A DNA stretch of 64,000 nucleotides from Chryseobacterium piperi (GCF_002285635.2 NZ_CP023049.2:3410001-3474000); one strand, 5' to 3'. Shown: positions 35,201 through 45,897, numbered from the stretch's first letter. Numbers and translations: made by a program. Notes: a model not told the origin generated them from the sequence alone.

Positions 35201-36850
35201 ATGCTTTCTAAAATCTTTATTAAAAATTTTGCCCTGATTGATACTCTTGAAGTTTCATTACAGGATGGTTTACAGGTAATTACCGGTGAAACGGGAGCCG
35301 GTAAATCTATTATCCTAGGGGCGTTAAGACTCATTTTAGGGGAAAGGGCTGATGTGAAATCTATTTCCAATGCTGAAGAAAAAAGTATTGTAGAAACAGA
35401 ATTTGCTTTAAACAACCAATTCAAAAAATTCTTTATTGAAAATGATCTGGATTATGAACACCAGACAATTATCAGAAGAGAAATTTTGCCATCAGGAAAA
35501 TCAAGAGCCTTTATCAATGATGTTCCGGTAACACTAGATATTTTAAAAGAGCTTTCCTCTCAATTGATTGACATCCATTCTCAGTTTGAAACCTCTAACC
35601 TGTTTACATCAGAATATCAGTTTAAAATTATAGACGGACTTTCTGAAAATAAAAAGTTGATCGATGATTATCAATATGAATTTTCGGAGTTTCAGAGCTT
35701 AAAGACTCAGCTTAAAAAATTACAGACCCAACTTTCAGAAAGTAATAAAGAGCGTGATTATAAGCAATTTTTATTAATTGAATTAGAAGATCTGAACTTG
35801 GATGATGTTGATTATGAGGACTTACAAAATCAACTATCCATCCAGGAAAACGCAGAGATGATTTCTGATAACTTAGCTCAGGTATTATCCAGATTTCACC
35901 AGGAAGAAGTAGGTATTTTATCTTTCTTTAATGAGGCCATACATAAGCTTTCAAAAATAGCAGAAGTTTCGAACGGCTTTTCGGAGCTGGATCAGAGACT
36001 TGAAGGATCTTTTGTGGAATTAAAAGATATCATCTCCGAATTGGAAAATGAGGCCGGTAAAATTGAAGCTAATCCTGAAAACCTAGTTTTATTGTCCGAG
36101 CTTAATAATAAACTTAATGCCCTCCTGCTAAAACATAGTGTCTCCGGAGTTCATGAACTGAAAGAAATCAGAGATCAATTGGCAGATGAGCAGATGGGAG
36201 CCTCAGAACTTGAATCTTCCATTGCTGACATTGAGGAGAATGTTTCTAAAAAAGAGAAATCACTTCATTCACTTTCCGAAAAGCTTTCTAAAAACAGGAA
36301 AAAAAGTGTTCCGGTTTTTATTAAGAAGATTGAAGGGCTGCTTAAAAAGCTAGGCCTTGAAAAGGCGAAGGTTGATATAGAACTACAGAATGCTCAGGAA
36401 TTCAATATGTGGGGAAAAGAAAATATTCAACTTTTATTCCAGGCGAATTCGGGGTTTCCTTTAAAACCTATTCAAACAGCTATTTCAGGAGGTGAAAGAT
36501 CCAGGGTAATGTTGGCTGTAAAGAAAATTATTGCAGAGAGTGATGAGCTTCCTACGCTTATTTTAGATGAAATAGATACCGGAGTTTCAGGAAAAGTCGC
36601 AGAGGAAATCGGAAACCTGATGCGGGAAATGTCTGAAGACATGCAGCTTATTGTTATTTCCCATCTTGCACAAGTTGCCGCGAAAGGGAATAATAACTAT
36701 AAAGTAGTGAAACATGATATTTCAGGTAAAACACAATCTACAATCATTCCTTTAAATGAAGAAGAGAAGCTGAATGAAATCGCTCAATTACTATCCGGGA
36801 GCAAGATTACAGATGCAGCTCTTGCCCAGGCAAAAGAGCTTATAGGATAA
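35201..36850 (+). CDS. recN: DNA repair protein RecN
   Basis: A 549-residue SMC-like ATPase for double-strand-break repair. Walker A is GETGAGKSIILGALR, the ABC signature is SGGERSRVMLA, and Walker B is TLILDEIDTGVSG; between them is a long coiled coil (about residues 150-360). Length matches the family. The last gene of the bamD-recN run, with its own promoter. Confidence 0.96.
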   Translation: MLSKIFIKNFALIDTLEVSLQDGLQVITGETGAGKSIILGALRLILGERADVKSISNAEEKSIVETEFALNNQFKKFFIENDLDYEHQTIIRREILPSGKSRAFINDVPVTLDILKELSSQLIDIHSQFETSNLFTSEYQFKIIDGLSENKKLIDDYQYEFSEFQSLKTQLKKLQTQLSESNKERDYKQFLLIELEDLNLDDVDYEDLQNQLSIQENAEMISDNLAQVLSRFHQEEVGILSFFNEAIHKLSKIAEVSNGFSELDQRLEGSFVELKDIISELENEAGKIEANPENLVLLSELNNKLNALLLKHSVSGVHELKEIRDQLADEQMGASELESSIADIEENVSKKEKSLHSLSEKLSKNRKKSVPVFIKKIEGLLKKLGLEKAKVDIELQNAQEFNMWGKENIQLLFQANSGFPLKPIQTAISGGERSRVMLAVKKIIAESDELPTLILDEIDTGVSGKVAEEIGNLMREMSEDMQLIVISHLAQVAAKGNNNYKVVKHDISGKTQSTIIPLNEEEKLNEIAQLLSGSKITDAALAQAKELIG

Positions 36851-36899
36851 AGTTTGTAACATATTTTACATTATATTTACTAATGTAAAAAAGGATGAT

Positions 36900-38366
36900 A
36901 TGTTTTTAAAATTCCTGAGGCTAGAAATCAAAAGCTTTTTTCGAGGTACTTCGGTTGGAATTAATCTGGCCATGAAGATTCTCCGTTTTTTGGGAATCCT
37001 TTATTTTATGGGATGTCTGGTGGGGGGAGCGGTTATTGCTTTTTTCTATGTAAAAGAAGAGCTTCATCTGGATCCTTTAAAAATTGTATCAAGATTTTTA
37101 CTCATAGGCTGGGCAATCGATCTGGTTATTAAATACCTATGGCAGGAAATGCCAACTCAAAATATAAAACCTTTTCTTACTCTTAATATTCCTAAGAAAA
37201 CACTGATCAACTATATGCTGATCAAGACGTTTCTATCAGCATTTAGCTGGCTGAACTCCTTATTTTTTATTACATTTTCTATTATTGCGCTATTCAATGG
37301 ATATGGGTTTTTAGAAATTTTCGCATGGTTTATGGGAATTTCAGCATTATTCTATCTGAATAATTTTCTCAATATATTTTTCAACGATAAAGAAACGGTT
37401 GCCATTGCGGTTGCAGCCGCTTTCGGAGTTGTTGGAGTATTAGGGTACTACCAGATTATTCCGGTATTATCTTATTCTGAAATGGTATTCTACAGTTTCT
37501 ATGAAAAACCTTATATCGCCATGTTTCCAGTTATTTTGTTTGTAGGAATATGGTGGATTTGTTTCAGATATGTTCATAAAGAATTTTACCTTGATCAGGG
37601 GCTGGAAGTGAAGAAAACGGTCGGCCGGACAGAGAATATTGCGTTTTTAAATAAATACGGTGTCCTTGGAACTTTTATTAATAACGATATCAAAATGCTC
37701 AGACGGAATAAGGTCACAAAAGGGATTCTGTTGGGAAGCTTTATGTTTGTCTTTTATGGTTTGCTGATGTTTACCTCTGTTACCTATAAAACATCAGCAA
37801 TGATGATGTTTATGGGGCTATTTGTAACAGGAGGCTTTCAGTTTTTATTCGGACAGAGGGTGCCTGCTTTTGACAGTTCTTATTATCCGTTGATGATGAC
37901 CCTCAATGTTCCTTATAAAGAATACCTGAAAGCGAAATGGTGGCTCATGAATATTGTGACAGTTCTTTCGATGATCGTGGCTTTGTTCTATGCCTATATT
38001 GGCTGGGAGGTATATATTACCTTTTTTGCTGCAGGGCTATATAATATAGGAGTTAATTCTCAGTTTACGCTTTGGTCAGGTGCATTTAACAAAACGCAGA
38101 TTGATCTCAACTCTAAAGAAAAGAGAATGGGGCAGAAAAATAGCTTTAATTTAAAAGCTTTATTGCTGCTTATTCCTAAAATGCTATTACCCATGGCTGT
38201 TTTTGCGGTTACTAAGAACTTCTTTGGTATGACGGGCGGAGTGTTAAGTATCGCTATTTTAGGAGCGATAGGATTTTTGCTCAGAGAGAAAATCTTTGAT
38301 ATTATTGTAAAGCATTATAAGCGGGAAAAGTACAGCACATTAGACGCATTCAAAAATAAAGGTTAA
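36900..38366 (+). CDS. DUF5687 ABC-transporter permease-like membrane protein
   Basis: A 488-residue protein with about ten to twelve membrane helices, arranged as two halves with a loop near residues 240-280. It fits DUF5687, permease-like proteins found next to an ABC ATPase in Bacteroidota. The ATPase gene begins six bases after its stop, so the pair is the exporter. Substrate unknown. Confidence 0.85.
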   Translation: MFLKFLRLEIKSFFRGTSVGINLAMKILRFLGILYFMGCLVGGAVIAFFYVKEELHLDPLKIVSRFLLIGWAIDLVIKYLWQEMPTQNIKPFLTLNIPKKTLINYMLIKTFLSAFSWLNSLFFITFSIIALFNGYGFLEIFAWFMGISALFYLNNFLNIFFNDKETVAIAVAAAFGVVGVLGYYQIIPVLSYSEMVFYSFYEKPYIAMFPVILFVGIWWICFRYVHKEFYLDQGLEVKKTVGRTENIAFLNKYGVLGTFINNDIKMLRRNKVTKGILLGSFMFVFYGLLMFTSVTYKTSAMMMFMGLFVTGGFQFLFGQRVPAFDSSYYPLMMTLNVPYKEYLKAKWWLMNIVTVLSMIVALFYAYIGWEVYITFFAAGLYNIGVNSQFTLWSGAFNKTQIDLNSKEKRMGQKNSFNLKALLLLIPKMLLPMAVFAVTKNFFGMTGGVLSIAILGAIGFLLREKIFDIIVKHYKREKYSTLDAFKNKG

Positions 38367-38371
38367 TAACA

Positions 38372-39079
38372 ATGATTACTATTAATAATTTATCTAAAAA
38401 ATATGGACCTGCTACGGTTCTTAACATTGAACATCTTGAGATTCCTCATGGAGAGACCTTTGGATTGGTGGGAAACAATGGTGCAGGAAAAACAACATTG
38501 TTTAGCCTGATGCTGGACCTGATTCAGCCCACAACAGGTTTTGTGAGTATTGAGGATATTAAGGTGAATGAATCTGAGGCGTGGAAGAGTAAGGTCTCTG
38601 CATTTGTAGATGATACTTTTTTAATAGGGTATCTTACGCCTGAAGAATATTTTTATTTTATCGGTGAGCTGAGAGGTCAGAATAAGGCGTCCGTAGATGA
38701 ATTCCTAAAACCTTTTCATGATTTATTTAACGGAGAGATCTTGAATTCAGGAAAATATGTTAGAGATCTGTCAAAAGGGAATCAGAAAAAAGTAGGAATT
38801 GTAGGGGCAATTATTGGAAATCCTGAGATTATTATTCTGGATGAGCCTTTTGCTAACCTTGATCCTTCGACACAAATAAAACTTAAAAATCTGATCAAAG
38901 AATTATCCAAGCAGGATGGCGTTACATTTCTTATTTCGAGTCATGACCTGTCTCATACCACAGAAGTATGTAATAGAATTGTGGTAGTTAATAAAGGTCA
39001 AATGGTTAAAGACATTAAAACGAACCCCGAAACACTTAAAGATCTGGAGCAATACTTTGCAGACCAGGTTTCCTTATAA
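38372..39079 (+). CDS. ABC transporter ATP-binding protein
   Basis: A 235-residue ATPase: Walker A GNNGAGKTTLF, signature LSKGNQKKVG, Walker B IIILDEPFANLDP, and the switch His in SSHDLSH. The signature has KGNQ in place of SGGQ, as in several ABC-2-type exporters. It pairs with the DUF5687 permease six bases upstream. Confidence 0.93.
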   Translation: MITINNLSKKYGPATVLNIEHLEIPHGETFGLVGNNGAGKTTLFSLMLDLIQPTTGFVSIEDIKVNESEAWKSKVSAFVDDTFLIGYLTPEEYFYFIGELRGQNKASVDEFLKPFHDLFNGEILNSGKYVRDLSKGNQKKVGIVGAIIGNPEIIILDEPFANLDPSTQIKLKNLIKELSKQDGVTFLISSHDLSHTTEVCNRIVVVNKGQMVKDIKTNPETLKDLEQYFADQVSL

Positions 39080-39105
39080 TATTTCATTATTAAAAAAATA
39101 TACAA

Positions 39106-40029
39106 ATGAGTTTAGAGTCCCAAAACGTTACCGACTATCCAAATATCAACACTATTTTTATGGTTTGGAAGTTACACGATAGTCCTCAGTTAAAAAATGT
39201 ATTTCAGCGGTTATGTGCACTGGTTTTAAATCTTAACAATTCTGTTTTTAACAGATTTCCGGATAGCAGAGCAAGCTGTGTGATGGGAATTGGTTATGAA
39301 GCCTGGAAGAAGTTGGAACTTCCGGAACCTTTACCAAAGGAATTAGCTGTTTTCAGCGAAGTAAAAGGAGTAAAACATACGGCGGTTTCTACCCCGGGAG
39401 ACTTACATTTTCACCTTAGGGCTGATAATAATAGTATTTGTTTTGATATGGCCATTGAAATCTCAAAGTTATTAAGCTCTGTGGCAGAAAGTATTTTAGA
39501 AATTCATGGCTTTAAATATTGGGATGCACGCTCAATTTTAGGTTTTGTAGATGGTACAGAGAATCCTCATGGAGAGGATAGAGATTATTTTGCGAAAATA
39601 GGAGATGAGGATTCTGCCTACAAAGGGGGAAGCTATCTTTTTGTACAAAAATATATTCATAATATGGATGCCTGGAAAGGTCTTTCAACTGAAGAACAGG
39701 AAAAGGTAATCGGAAGGTCAAAAGAAAATGATATTGAAATGTCTGATGACGTAAAACCTTCTAACTCCCATATTGCACTAGCCAACATCGGAGATGAATT
39801 AAAGATTGTAAGAGATAATATGCCTTTTGGAAGTCCTTCTACTAATGAGTTTGGTACTTATTTTATATCGTATGCAAGTACGTTTACCACTGTAGAAAAG
39901 ATGCTTACTAATATGTTCATAGGAGATCCACCGGGAAACTATGACCGGATTCTGGATTTCAGTACTGCAGAAACCGGAACCTTATTCTTTGTGCCTACCA
40001 GAAATATGCTGGATGACTTCGGTGGATAG
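39106..40029 (+). CDS. Dyp-type heme peroxidase
   Basis: A 307-residue dye-decolorising peroxidase of the short (YfeX-like) class. The distal Asp is in the family motif GFVDGTENPHG, and the proximal heme-ligand His in SNSHIALA; the distal Arg lies in the EFGTYFISYAST region. No signal peptide, so cytoplasmic, or carried as encapsulin cargo; no encapsulin gene is in view. It follows the ABC pair by 27 bp and ends at its own terminator. Confidence 0.92.
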   Translation: MSLESQNVTDYPNINTIFMVWKLHDSPQLKNVFQRLCALVLNLNNSVFNRFPDSRASCVMGIGYEAWKKLELPEPLPKELAVFSEVKGVKHTAVSTPGDLHFHLRADNNSICFDMAIEISKLLSSVAESILEIHGFKYWDARSILGFVDGTENPHGEDRDYFAKIGDEDSAYKGGSYLFVQKYIHNMDAWKGLSTEEQEKVIGRSKENDIEMSDDVKPSNSHIALANIGDELKIVRDNMPFGSPSTNEFGTYFISYASTFTTVEKMLTNMFIGDPPGNYDRILDFSTAETGTLFFVPTRNMLDDFGG

Positions 40030-40049
40030 ACTTTAACATAGATCTTCAT

Positions 40050-40079
40050 AAAAGGTAGAATATATTTCTGCCTTTTTTA
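40050..40079 (+). terminator. Terminator after the DyP peroxidase gene
   Basis: Stem AAAAGGTAGAA / TTCTGCCTTTT (one G-U pair) with six T's. Confidence 0.8.
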
Positions 40080-40168
40080 GTATGATAAAATGAAATTTTA
40101 AAAAAAATATTTTTTTGTGTAACCTTTTCAATTCTTTGTTGTCTTTATAATAGAAACAGATTTATAAA

Positions 40169-40729
40169 ATGAAACTTTTGTTCGGAAATAAGAAAGATGA
40201 TTTGTTGAGCCGCTTGAGAAAACAGGATCCGGCTGCTCAGAAATTGTTTTATGAGCAAAATGTAAAAAAACTACTGAGTGTAAGTAAAAGCTATATCAGT
40301 GATTTGTATCAGGCAGAAGATTGTCTTATCAAAGCTTTCTGTAAGATTTTCAAGCATATTGAAGGCTTTAGGGGAGATGGTAATCTTGAAGGCTGGGCGA
40401 GGAGGATTGTTGTCAATGAATGTCTGAATTTTATCAAAAGCCGTAAAACGGTTTTTTATCTTGATGAAATTAATCAGTCTTTTATAGAGGAGAATCATGA
40501 TGAGAATGTAGTCTATGACTTTAATGCTCAAGAGCTTTTAGACCAGTTGCCGGATGCTTATAAAATGGTTTTTAACCTTTATGTTTTAGAGGGATATTCT
40601 CATCAGGAGATTGCGGAAACCCTTCAGATTTCTACTGCGGTAAGTAAAACACAGTTATTCAGAGCAAAAGAAAAGCTCAGGAAGATTTACTTTCAACAAC
40701 AAAAAACACTGAAAAATGAACACTATTAA
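40169..40729 (+). CDS. ECF RNA polymerase sigma factor
   Basis: A 186-residue sigma-70-family factor of the ECF type. Region 2 (YQAEDCLIKAFCKIFKHIEGF ... WARRIVVNECLNFI) and region 4 (LPDAYKMVFNLYVLEGYSHQEIAETLQI) are complete, with no region 1.1 or 3. The next gene overlaps its end by 14 bp and encodes a single-pass membrane protein, the usual anti-sigma arrangement. The trigger signal is unknown. Confidence 0.9.
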   Translation: MKLLFGNKKDDLLSRLRKQDPAAQKLFYEQNVKKLLSVSKSYISDLYQAEDCLIKAFCKIFKHIEGFRGDGNLEGWARRIVVNECLNFIKSRKTVFYLDEINQSFIEENHDENVVYDFNAQELLDQLPDAYKMVFNLYVLEGYSHQEIAETLQISTAVSKTQLFRAKEKLRKIYFQQQKTLKNEHY

Positions 40730-41327
40730 AAATAATTTCGAAAGTCAGATTAAACAACAAATTGAAGAGAGAGAAATTACCCCTTCAAGAGATTTGTGGT
40801 CTGAAATTGAACGACAAACTGAAAACCATCCTCCAAAATCAAACCGTCAATGGTTATTGATAGCGGCGTGCCTGGTTCTTGTATTTAGTTTAGGGTCCGT
40901 TCTGCTTTTTTATAATAATCCGAAACAACCGAAATTGCAGACTGTTCAAAAAACAGATCATTCAAATATTGAAAAAAATACTGAAAAAATAACCACCGAA
41001 TCTCCGGTGCAAATTGTGCAAGGACAGAAAGCTTCTCCAGTAATGGAAGCCAGCAGAAAGGATAAGAAAGTTGAAGCCGTTCAATCACAGGTTTTTGTTG
41101 AACGCAAAGAACCTGTCATGATTAAACAAGATCTTCCTGTCTTGGTAACGGAAGTTCCACAGATTCCGTCTTCAAAAATTATCGCACAATCAGACTCTTC
41201 AAAAATACGGGTGAAGAAAAGATATGTTGACCCTTCTACTTTACTATTTTCAGTAGAGCATAAAGATGCTATTGAAAAAACGAAAGGAGGAAGCAATGTA
41301 GCGACAATCGATCTGAACAGCAAATAA
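40716..41327 (+). CDS. Putative anti-sigma factor (single-pass membrane protein)
   Basis: A 203-residue protein with one transmembrane helix (WLLIAACLVLVFSLGSVLLF, residues about 49-68). The 48 residues before it are cytoplasmic and could bind the sigma factor; the rest is a Lys/Glu/Gln-rich periplasmic part. No zinc-binding anti-sigma motif is seen, so the role rests on the 14-bp overlap with the sigma gene. Regulated proteolysis could free the sigma factor. Confidence 0.7.
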   Translation: MNTIKNNFESQIKQQIEEREITPSRDLWSEIERQTENHPPKSNRQWLLIAACLVLVFSLGSVLLFYNNPKQPKLQTVQKTDHSNIEKNTEKITTESPVQIVQGQKASPVMEASRKDKKVEAVQSQVFVERKEPVMIKQDLPVLVTEVPQIPSSKIIAQSDSSKIRVKKRYVDPSTLLFSVEHKDAIEKTKGGSNVATIDLNSK

Positions 41328-41355
41328 TACTTTTTAACAATAAAAAATTAATAAT

Positions 41356-42393
41356 ATGATCAAGAAATTTATCGTGATGGGATTCGTATGCCTTTTATCA
41401 GTATCGGCATACTCACAAAGAACATTGGGATTTAATCTTCCTTCAAAAGAAGATACAGATGTAAGCCCGATTGTAAAAGAAAAAGTAGAAGAATATGCCA
41501 CAAAGATCAATGGAATTATCCAGGAGGAAAAAAAGCTGATGGAGGCTGAGCTTCTGGTGCTTCAAAGTAAAGATTTGGAAAAAAATGAATTTAATAAACA
41601 GAAAGCTGCCATTGCCGATCGCTTTTCAGAAAAAATAGATCAACGGATAGAAGCGCTAGGATTTGACCTTGATATGGTTATTCAGAAGCAGGTAAGATAT
41701 TCCCTTCTTAATTCTGATGTGACCTCCAAAGAAGAACTGAAAGCAAAGCTTTTGAAAAAATTTCGTGCGACCAAAAGTATGGAAGGATATGTATCCTATG
41801 GAGTAATGACTCTTACAAACAACCTCTCCGATAACGATCTGGATAGAAATCTGGGATATGCGAATAATCTGGAGTTTGGGTTCAAATTTAATTACCAGTT
41901 CAGCAGAACGAGTCCATGGGGACTTATTTCCGGAGTTGGTTTTTCATGGAGAACACTACGTTTAGATAATAATATGGTTTTTGCAAAAGATGCCAATGCC
42001 AATATTCATCTGGCAAAATTTGAAGGGAATCTGGATAAAAGCAAACTTAGAACAGGGTATATTATAATTCCCCTTGGTCTACAATATAATTTTTCAAAGC
42101 TGAAAAATGCAGGTATGGATATTCAGTACAGAGATTATAACAAAGGGTTTAAGGTCGGAGCCAATATGTATGGTGGAATAAGAATGTCCTCAAATAATAT
42201 TATTAAAGGAGATGATCTGAATTCTAGAAACAGAGGGAATTATCAGGTAAACCCTTTTGTTTATGGCGCGCAGGTTACCCTTTCCTATAATGAATTCAGT
42301 ATTTTCGTGAAAAAAGATTTCAGTAACTTCTTTAAAGACAATACTTTTAGTAATGATAAAGCTTTGATCTTTGGAGTTGGTCTTTGGTGGTAA
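41356..42393 (+). CDS. Outer-membrane beta-barrel protein, unknown function
   Basis: A 345-residue exported protein with signal peptide (MIKKFIVMGFVCLLSVSAYSQ). Residues 25-130 are helical and charged, then a beta-rich half ends with aromatic GVGLWW, typical of outer-membrane porin-type barrels. It starts 28 bp after the anti-sigma gene and is the probable target or sensor of that pair. Confidence 0.75.
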   Translation: MIKKFIVMGFVCLLSVSAYSQRTLGFNLPSKEDTDVSPIVKEKVEEYATKINGIIQEEKKLMEAELLVLQSKDLEKNEFNKQKAAIADRFSEKIDQRIEALGFDLDMVIQKQVRYSLLNSDVTSKEELKAKLLKKFRATKSMEGYVSYGVMTLTNNLSDNDLDRNLGYANNLEFGFKFNYQFSRTSPWGLISGVGFSWRTLRLDNNMVFAKDANANIHLAKFEGNLDKSKLRTGYIIIPLGLQYNFSKLKNAGMDIQYRDYNKGFKVGANMYGGIRMSSNNIIKGDDLNSRNRGNYQVNPFVYGAQVTLSYNEFSIFVKKDFSNFFKDNTFSNDKALIFGVGLWW

Positions 42394-42712
42394 AAAAATA
42401 GGGTAAAATTGTGAAATTGTTGATTTGTAAAACCGCAGATTTTGTAAAGTTGTCATTTCGACAATAGGAGAAGTCTCTTCATGAGGGTTTTGAATTTTAA
42501 AGGTTAAAAACTTTTATGGTGTAATCTTTTAGGCACGGATTACTCAGATTTGTACAGATGCTTATATTGCTTTTTCTCACAAATTAATTTTTATTTTGGT
42601 TAAGCATCATCAATACATTGACCGTGTTTTTACTTCAACATCAGATAAATATAAAACTCCGGGAAGCTCCCGGAGTTTTATATTCAATATTTAACGTATA
42701 AAAATCTAATTT
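42394..42712. other. Intergenic region with dispersed-repeat-like sequence
   Basis: A 319-bp gap with no gene. GTCATTTCGACAATAGGAGA (42451-42470) and GCACGGATTACTCAGATTTG (near 42533-42552) resemble short extragenic repeats often scattered in flavobacterial genomes. The fumC terminator occupies its right end. Confidence 0.5.
42653..42680 (-). terminator. fumC terminator
   Basis: Perfect 12-bp stem AAAACTCCGGGA / TCCCGGAGTTTT, loop AGC, 32 bp past the fumC stop on the minus strand. Confidence 0.85.
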
Positions 42713-44107
42713 TTATTTTAAACTTCCTACCATATCTTCAGGTTTCACCCACTCATCAAATTGTTCAGCAGTTAAAAGTCCAAGATTTACAGCTTCTTCT
42801 TTTAACGTAGTTCCATTTTTATGAGCAGTTTTAGCAATTTTAGCTGCATTTTCGTAACCGATATGGGTGTTGAGTGCAGTAACAAGCATTAAAGACTTGT
42901 CTACTAGTTCTTTGATTCTCTCGTAGTTAGGTTCAATTCCAACTGCACAATGATCGTTGAATGAGATGCATGCATCCGCAATCAGCTGTGCAGACTGTAA
43001 GAAGTTGTACGCCATTACAGGTTTGAAAACATTCAGTTCATAATTTCCCTGAGTTCCTGCAAAAGAAATGGTAGTATCATTTCCTAAAACCTGAGCACAA
43101 ACCATAGTCAGAGCCTCATTTTGTGTAGGATTTACTTTTCCAGGCATAATAGAAGAGCCGGGTTCATTTTCAGGGATATGGATTTCTCCGATTCCGGAAC
43201 GAGGTCCTGAAGCCAATAATCTAATATCCTGAGCAATTTTAAATAAAGAAACGGCTAACTGTTTTAATGCGCCGTGAGATTCTACAATCGCATCGTGGGC
43301 AGCAAGTGCCTCAAATTTATTTTCTGCTGTTATAAAAGGATGATTGGTGAATTTCGCAATATATTCTGCTACAACCATATCATAACCTTTTGGAGTATTG
43401 AGTCCTGTTCCTACAGCAGTTCCTCCTAATGCTAGTTCGGAAAGGTGGGGAAGAGTGTTTTTCAAGGCTCTAAGACCGAATTCCAATTGTGCTACATATC
43501 CTGAAAATTCCTGTCCCAGAGTTAAAGGAGTAGCATCCATAAGGTGAGTTCTACCGATTTTAACAACATCTTTAAAAGCCTTTGCTTTTTCTGCTAACGT
43601 ATTTTTTAGTTTTTCAACTGCAGGAATCGTTACCTCTACTACTTTTTTATAAGCAGCAATATGCATTGCTGTCGGATAAGTATCATTTGAAGACTGAGAT
43701 TTATTCACATCATCGTTTGGGTGAACTTCAGATTTTTCACCTAGTTTTCCACCGTTGTTAACGTGGGCCCTGTTGGACACAACTTCGTTGATGTTCATAT
43801 TGGATTGCGTCCCGGATCCGGTTTGCCAGATAACCAAAGGAAACTGATCATTTAATTTCCCTTCCAGGATCTCATCACAAACTTTAGCAATCATATCTCT
43901 TTTCTCAGAAGGAAGAGCTCCCAAATCAGTGTTGGCATATGCCGCCGCTTTTTTTAGGTAAGCAAATGCTTCAATAATTTCATGAGGCATTGAACCTTCC
44001 GGACCGATTTTAAAATTGTTTCTGGAACGCTCTGTCTGTGCACCCCAGAACTTATCAGCAGGAACCTGCACATCTCCCATCGTGTCTTTTTCTATTCTAT
44101 AATTCAT
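42713..44107 (-). CDS. fumC: Class II fumarate hydratase
   Basis: A 464-residue iron-independent fumarase that interconverts fumarate and malate in the TCA cycle. It carries the fumarase/aspartase signature [17 protein letters not shown] with the catalytic Ser, plus the [16 protein letters not shown] and [17 protein letters not shown] segments. Full length. It is divergent from a class I fumarase gene, so both isozymes are encoded side by side. Confidence 0.97.
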   Translation of the reverse strand: MNYRIEKDTMGDVQVPADKFWGAQTERSRNNFKIGPEGSMPHEIIEAFAYLKKAAAYANTDLGALPSEKRDMIAKVCDEILEGKLNDQFPLVIWQTGSGTQSNMNINEVVSNRAHVNNGGKLGEKSEVHPNDDVNKSQSSNDTYPTAMHIAAYKKVVEVTIPAVEKLKNTLAEKAKAFKDVVKIGRTHLMDATPLTLGQEFSGYVAQLEFGLRALKNTLPHLSELALGGTAVGTGLNTPKGYDMVVAEYIAKFTNHPFITAENKFEALAAHDAIVESHGALKQLAVSLFKIAQDIRLLASGPRSGIGEIHIPENEPGSSIMPGKVNPTQNEALTMVCAQVLGNDTTISFAGTQGNYELNVFKPVMAYNFLQSAQLIADACISFNDHCAVGIEPNYERIKELVDKSLMLVTALNTHIGYENAAKIAKTAHKNGTTLKEEAVNLGLLTAEQFDEWVKPEDMVGSLK

Positions 44108-44219
44108 TGTGATTGAAATTTTTATAAAGTTAATGATAAACTGGAAAATTCACAATTTATAATCGTTATAAATATGAAAGGTTATTGCTGATTTTACTCA
44201 TGCTTTTTTAAGTATGTTT

Positions 44220-44227
44220 TATTTTTG
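44220..44227 (+). promoter_or_regulatory. -7 box of the class I fumarase gene
   Basis: TATTTTTG 17 bp upstream of the start codon; no -33 box at the expected distance. Confidence 0.5.
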
Positions 44228-44244
44228 TACAAACAAAAAATTGA

Positions 44245-45852
44245 ATGGAATTTAGATATCAGGATCCGTATCCGATTGAGAAGGATGATACGGTGTATAA
44301 AAAGCTTACATCAGATTATGTAACGATTGAAAAATTAGGAGAAAGAGAAATACTGACCGTTGATCCAAAAGGATTGGAGTTACTTGCTGAAGAGGCGATG
44401 GCAGATGTTTCTTTTATGCTCCGCTCTTCACACCTGGAAAGCCTTAAAAGAATTATTGACGATCCTGAAGCTACTGATAATGATAGATTTGTTGCTTATA
44501 ACTTATTACAGAATGCTGCAGTAGCTGCTGAAGGAGCTCTTCCTTCATGTCAGGATACCGGGACAGCTATTGTAATGGGGAAAAAAGGCGAAAATGTTTA
44601 TACCGGGGTTGATGATGGGGAGTATTTAAGTAAAGGGATTTACAATACCTATCAGAAAAGAAACTTAAGATATTCTCAGATTGTTCCTTTGACGATGTTC
44701 GATGAAAAGAATTCAGGATCCAACCTTCCCGCACAGATCGATTTATATGCTAAAAAGGGAAATTCTTACGAGTTTTTATTTCTAACGAAAGGAGGTGGTT
44801 CTGCAAATAAGACGTTTTTGTATCAAAAAACAAAGTCTTTATTGAATGAAAAATCTCTTGAAGAATTTATCAAGGAGAAAATTTCAGATTTAGGAACTGC
44901 TGCTTGTCCTCCTTACCATTTAGCGTTGGTAATAGGTGGAACCTCTGCTGAAGCTAATTTAGCAGCTGTAAAAAAAGCATCTGCAAAATATTACGATAAC
45001 CTTCCTACTTCAGGAAATGACGGAGGACAGGCTTTCAGAGATCTGGAATGGGAGGCTAAAGTTCAGAAAATATGCCAGGAAAGTGCCATTGGTGCTCAAT
45101 TTGGAGGTAAATATTTAACACATGATGTACGGGTGATCAGATTGCCTCGCCATGCTGCTTCTTGTCCTGTAGGAATGGGAGTGTCTTGTTCTGCCGACAG
45201 AAATATTAAGGGTAAGATTACAAAAGAAGGTATTTTCCTTGAACAATTGGAACAAGATCCTAAGAGATTCTTACCAGATACACCCCCACATTTGGAGGAG
45301 GCTGTAGAAATTAATTTGAATAAGCCTATGCCTGAAATTCTGGCTGAGCTTTCAAAATATCCGATCAAAACCCGACTGAAATTAAACGGGACTCTAATTG
45401 TGGCAAGAGATATTGCCCATGCGAAGATCAAAGAACTTTTGGATAGTGGAAAGCCGATGCCGGAATATTTTAAAAACCATCCGATTTATTACGCAGGTCC
45501 TGCAAAGACTCCTGAAGGAATGGCTTCCGGAAGTTTCGGACCGACAACAGCTGGAAGAATGGACGTATATGTCGATGAATTTCAAAATAATGGAGGAAGT
45601 ATGATCATGTTGGCTAAAGGAAACAGAAGTAAAGAAGTAACAGATGCTTGTAAGAAGCACGGAGGTTTCTATCTTGGATCTATCGGTGGCCCCGCTGCTA
45701 TTCTTGCTAAAGACAATATCCTTTCCGTAGACGTGGTTGATTTCCCGGAACTAGGAATGGAGGCAGTAAGGAAAATAGAGATCAAAGACTTCCCTGCGTT
45801 TATCATTACAGATGATAAAGGGAATGACTTCTTTGCAGATTTAGCCCATTAA
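44245..45852 (+). CDS. Class I fumarate hydratase (4Fe-4S)
   Basis: A 535-residue oxygen-sensitive iron-sulfur fumarase of the FumA/FumB type, with alpha and beta parts on one chain. Likely cluster Cys residues are in [17 protein letters not shown] and [12 protein letters not shown]; the beta part includes [16 protein letters not shown] and [13 protein letters not shown]. It runs away from fumC. Paired class I and II enzymes usually let a cell switch by iron and oxygen. Confidence 0.93.
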   Translation: MEFRYQDPYPIEKDDTVYKKLTSDYVTIEKLGEREILTVDPKGLELLAEEAMADVSFMLRSSHLESLKRIIDDPEATDNDRFVAYNLLQNAAVAAEGALPSCQDTGTAIVMGKKGENVYTGVDDGEYLSKGIYNTYQKRNLRYSQIVPLTMFDEKNSGSNLPAQIDLYAKKGNSYEFLFLTKGGGSANKTFLYQKTKSLLNEKSLEEFIKEKISDLGTAACPPYHLALVIGGTSAEANLAAVKKASAKYYDNLPTSGNDGGQAFRDLEWEAKVQKICQESAIGAQFGGKYLTHDVRVIRLPRHAASCPVGMGVSCSADRNIKGKITKEGIFLEQLEQDPKRFLPDTPPHLEEAVEINLNKPMPEILAELSKYPIKTRLKLNGTLIVARDIAHAKIKELLDSGKPMPEYFKNHPIYYAGPAKTPEGMASGSFGPTTAGRMDVYVDEFQNNGGSMIMLAKGNRSKEVTDACKKHGGFYLGSIGGPAAILAKDNILSVDVVDFPELGMEAVRKIEIKDFPAFIITDDKGNDFFADLAH

Positions 45853-45897
45853 TTAGTTTAAAATCAAAATAAATTATAAAAATAGAGCTTCGATCTT

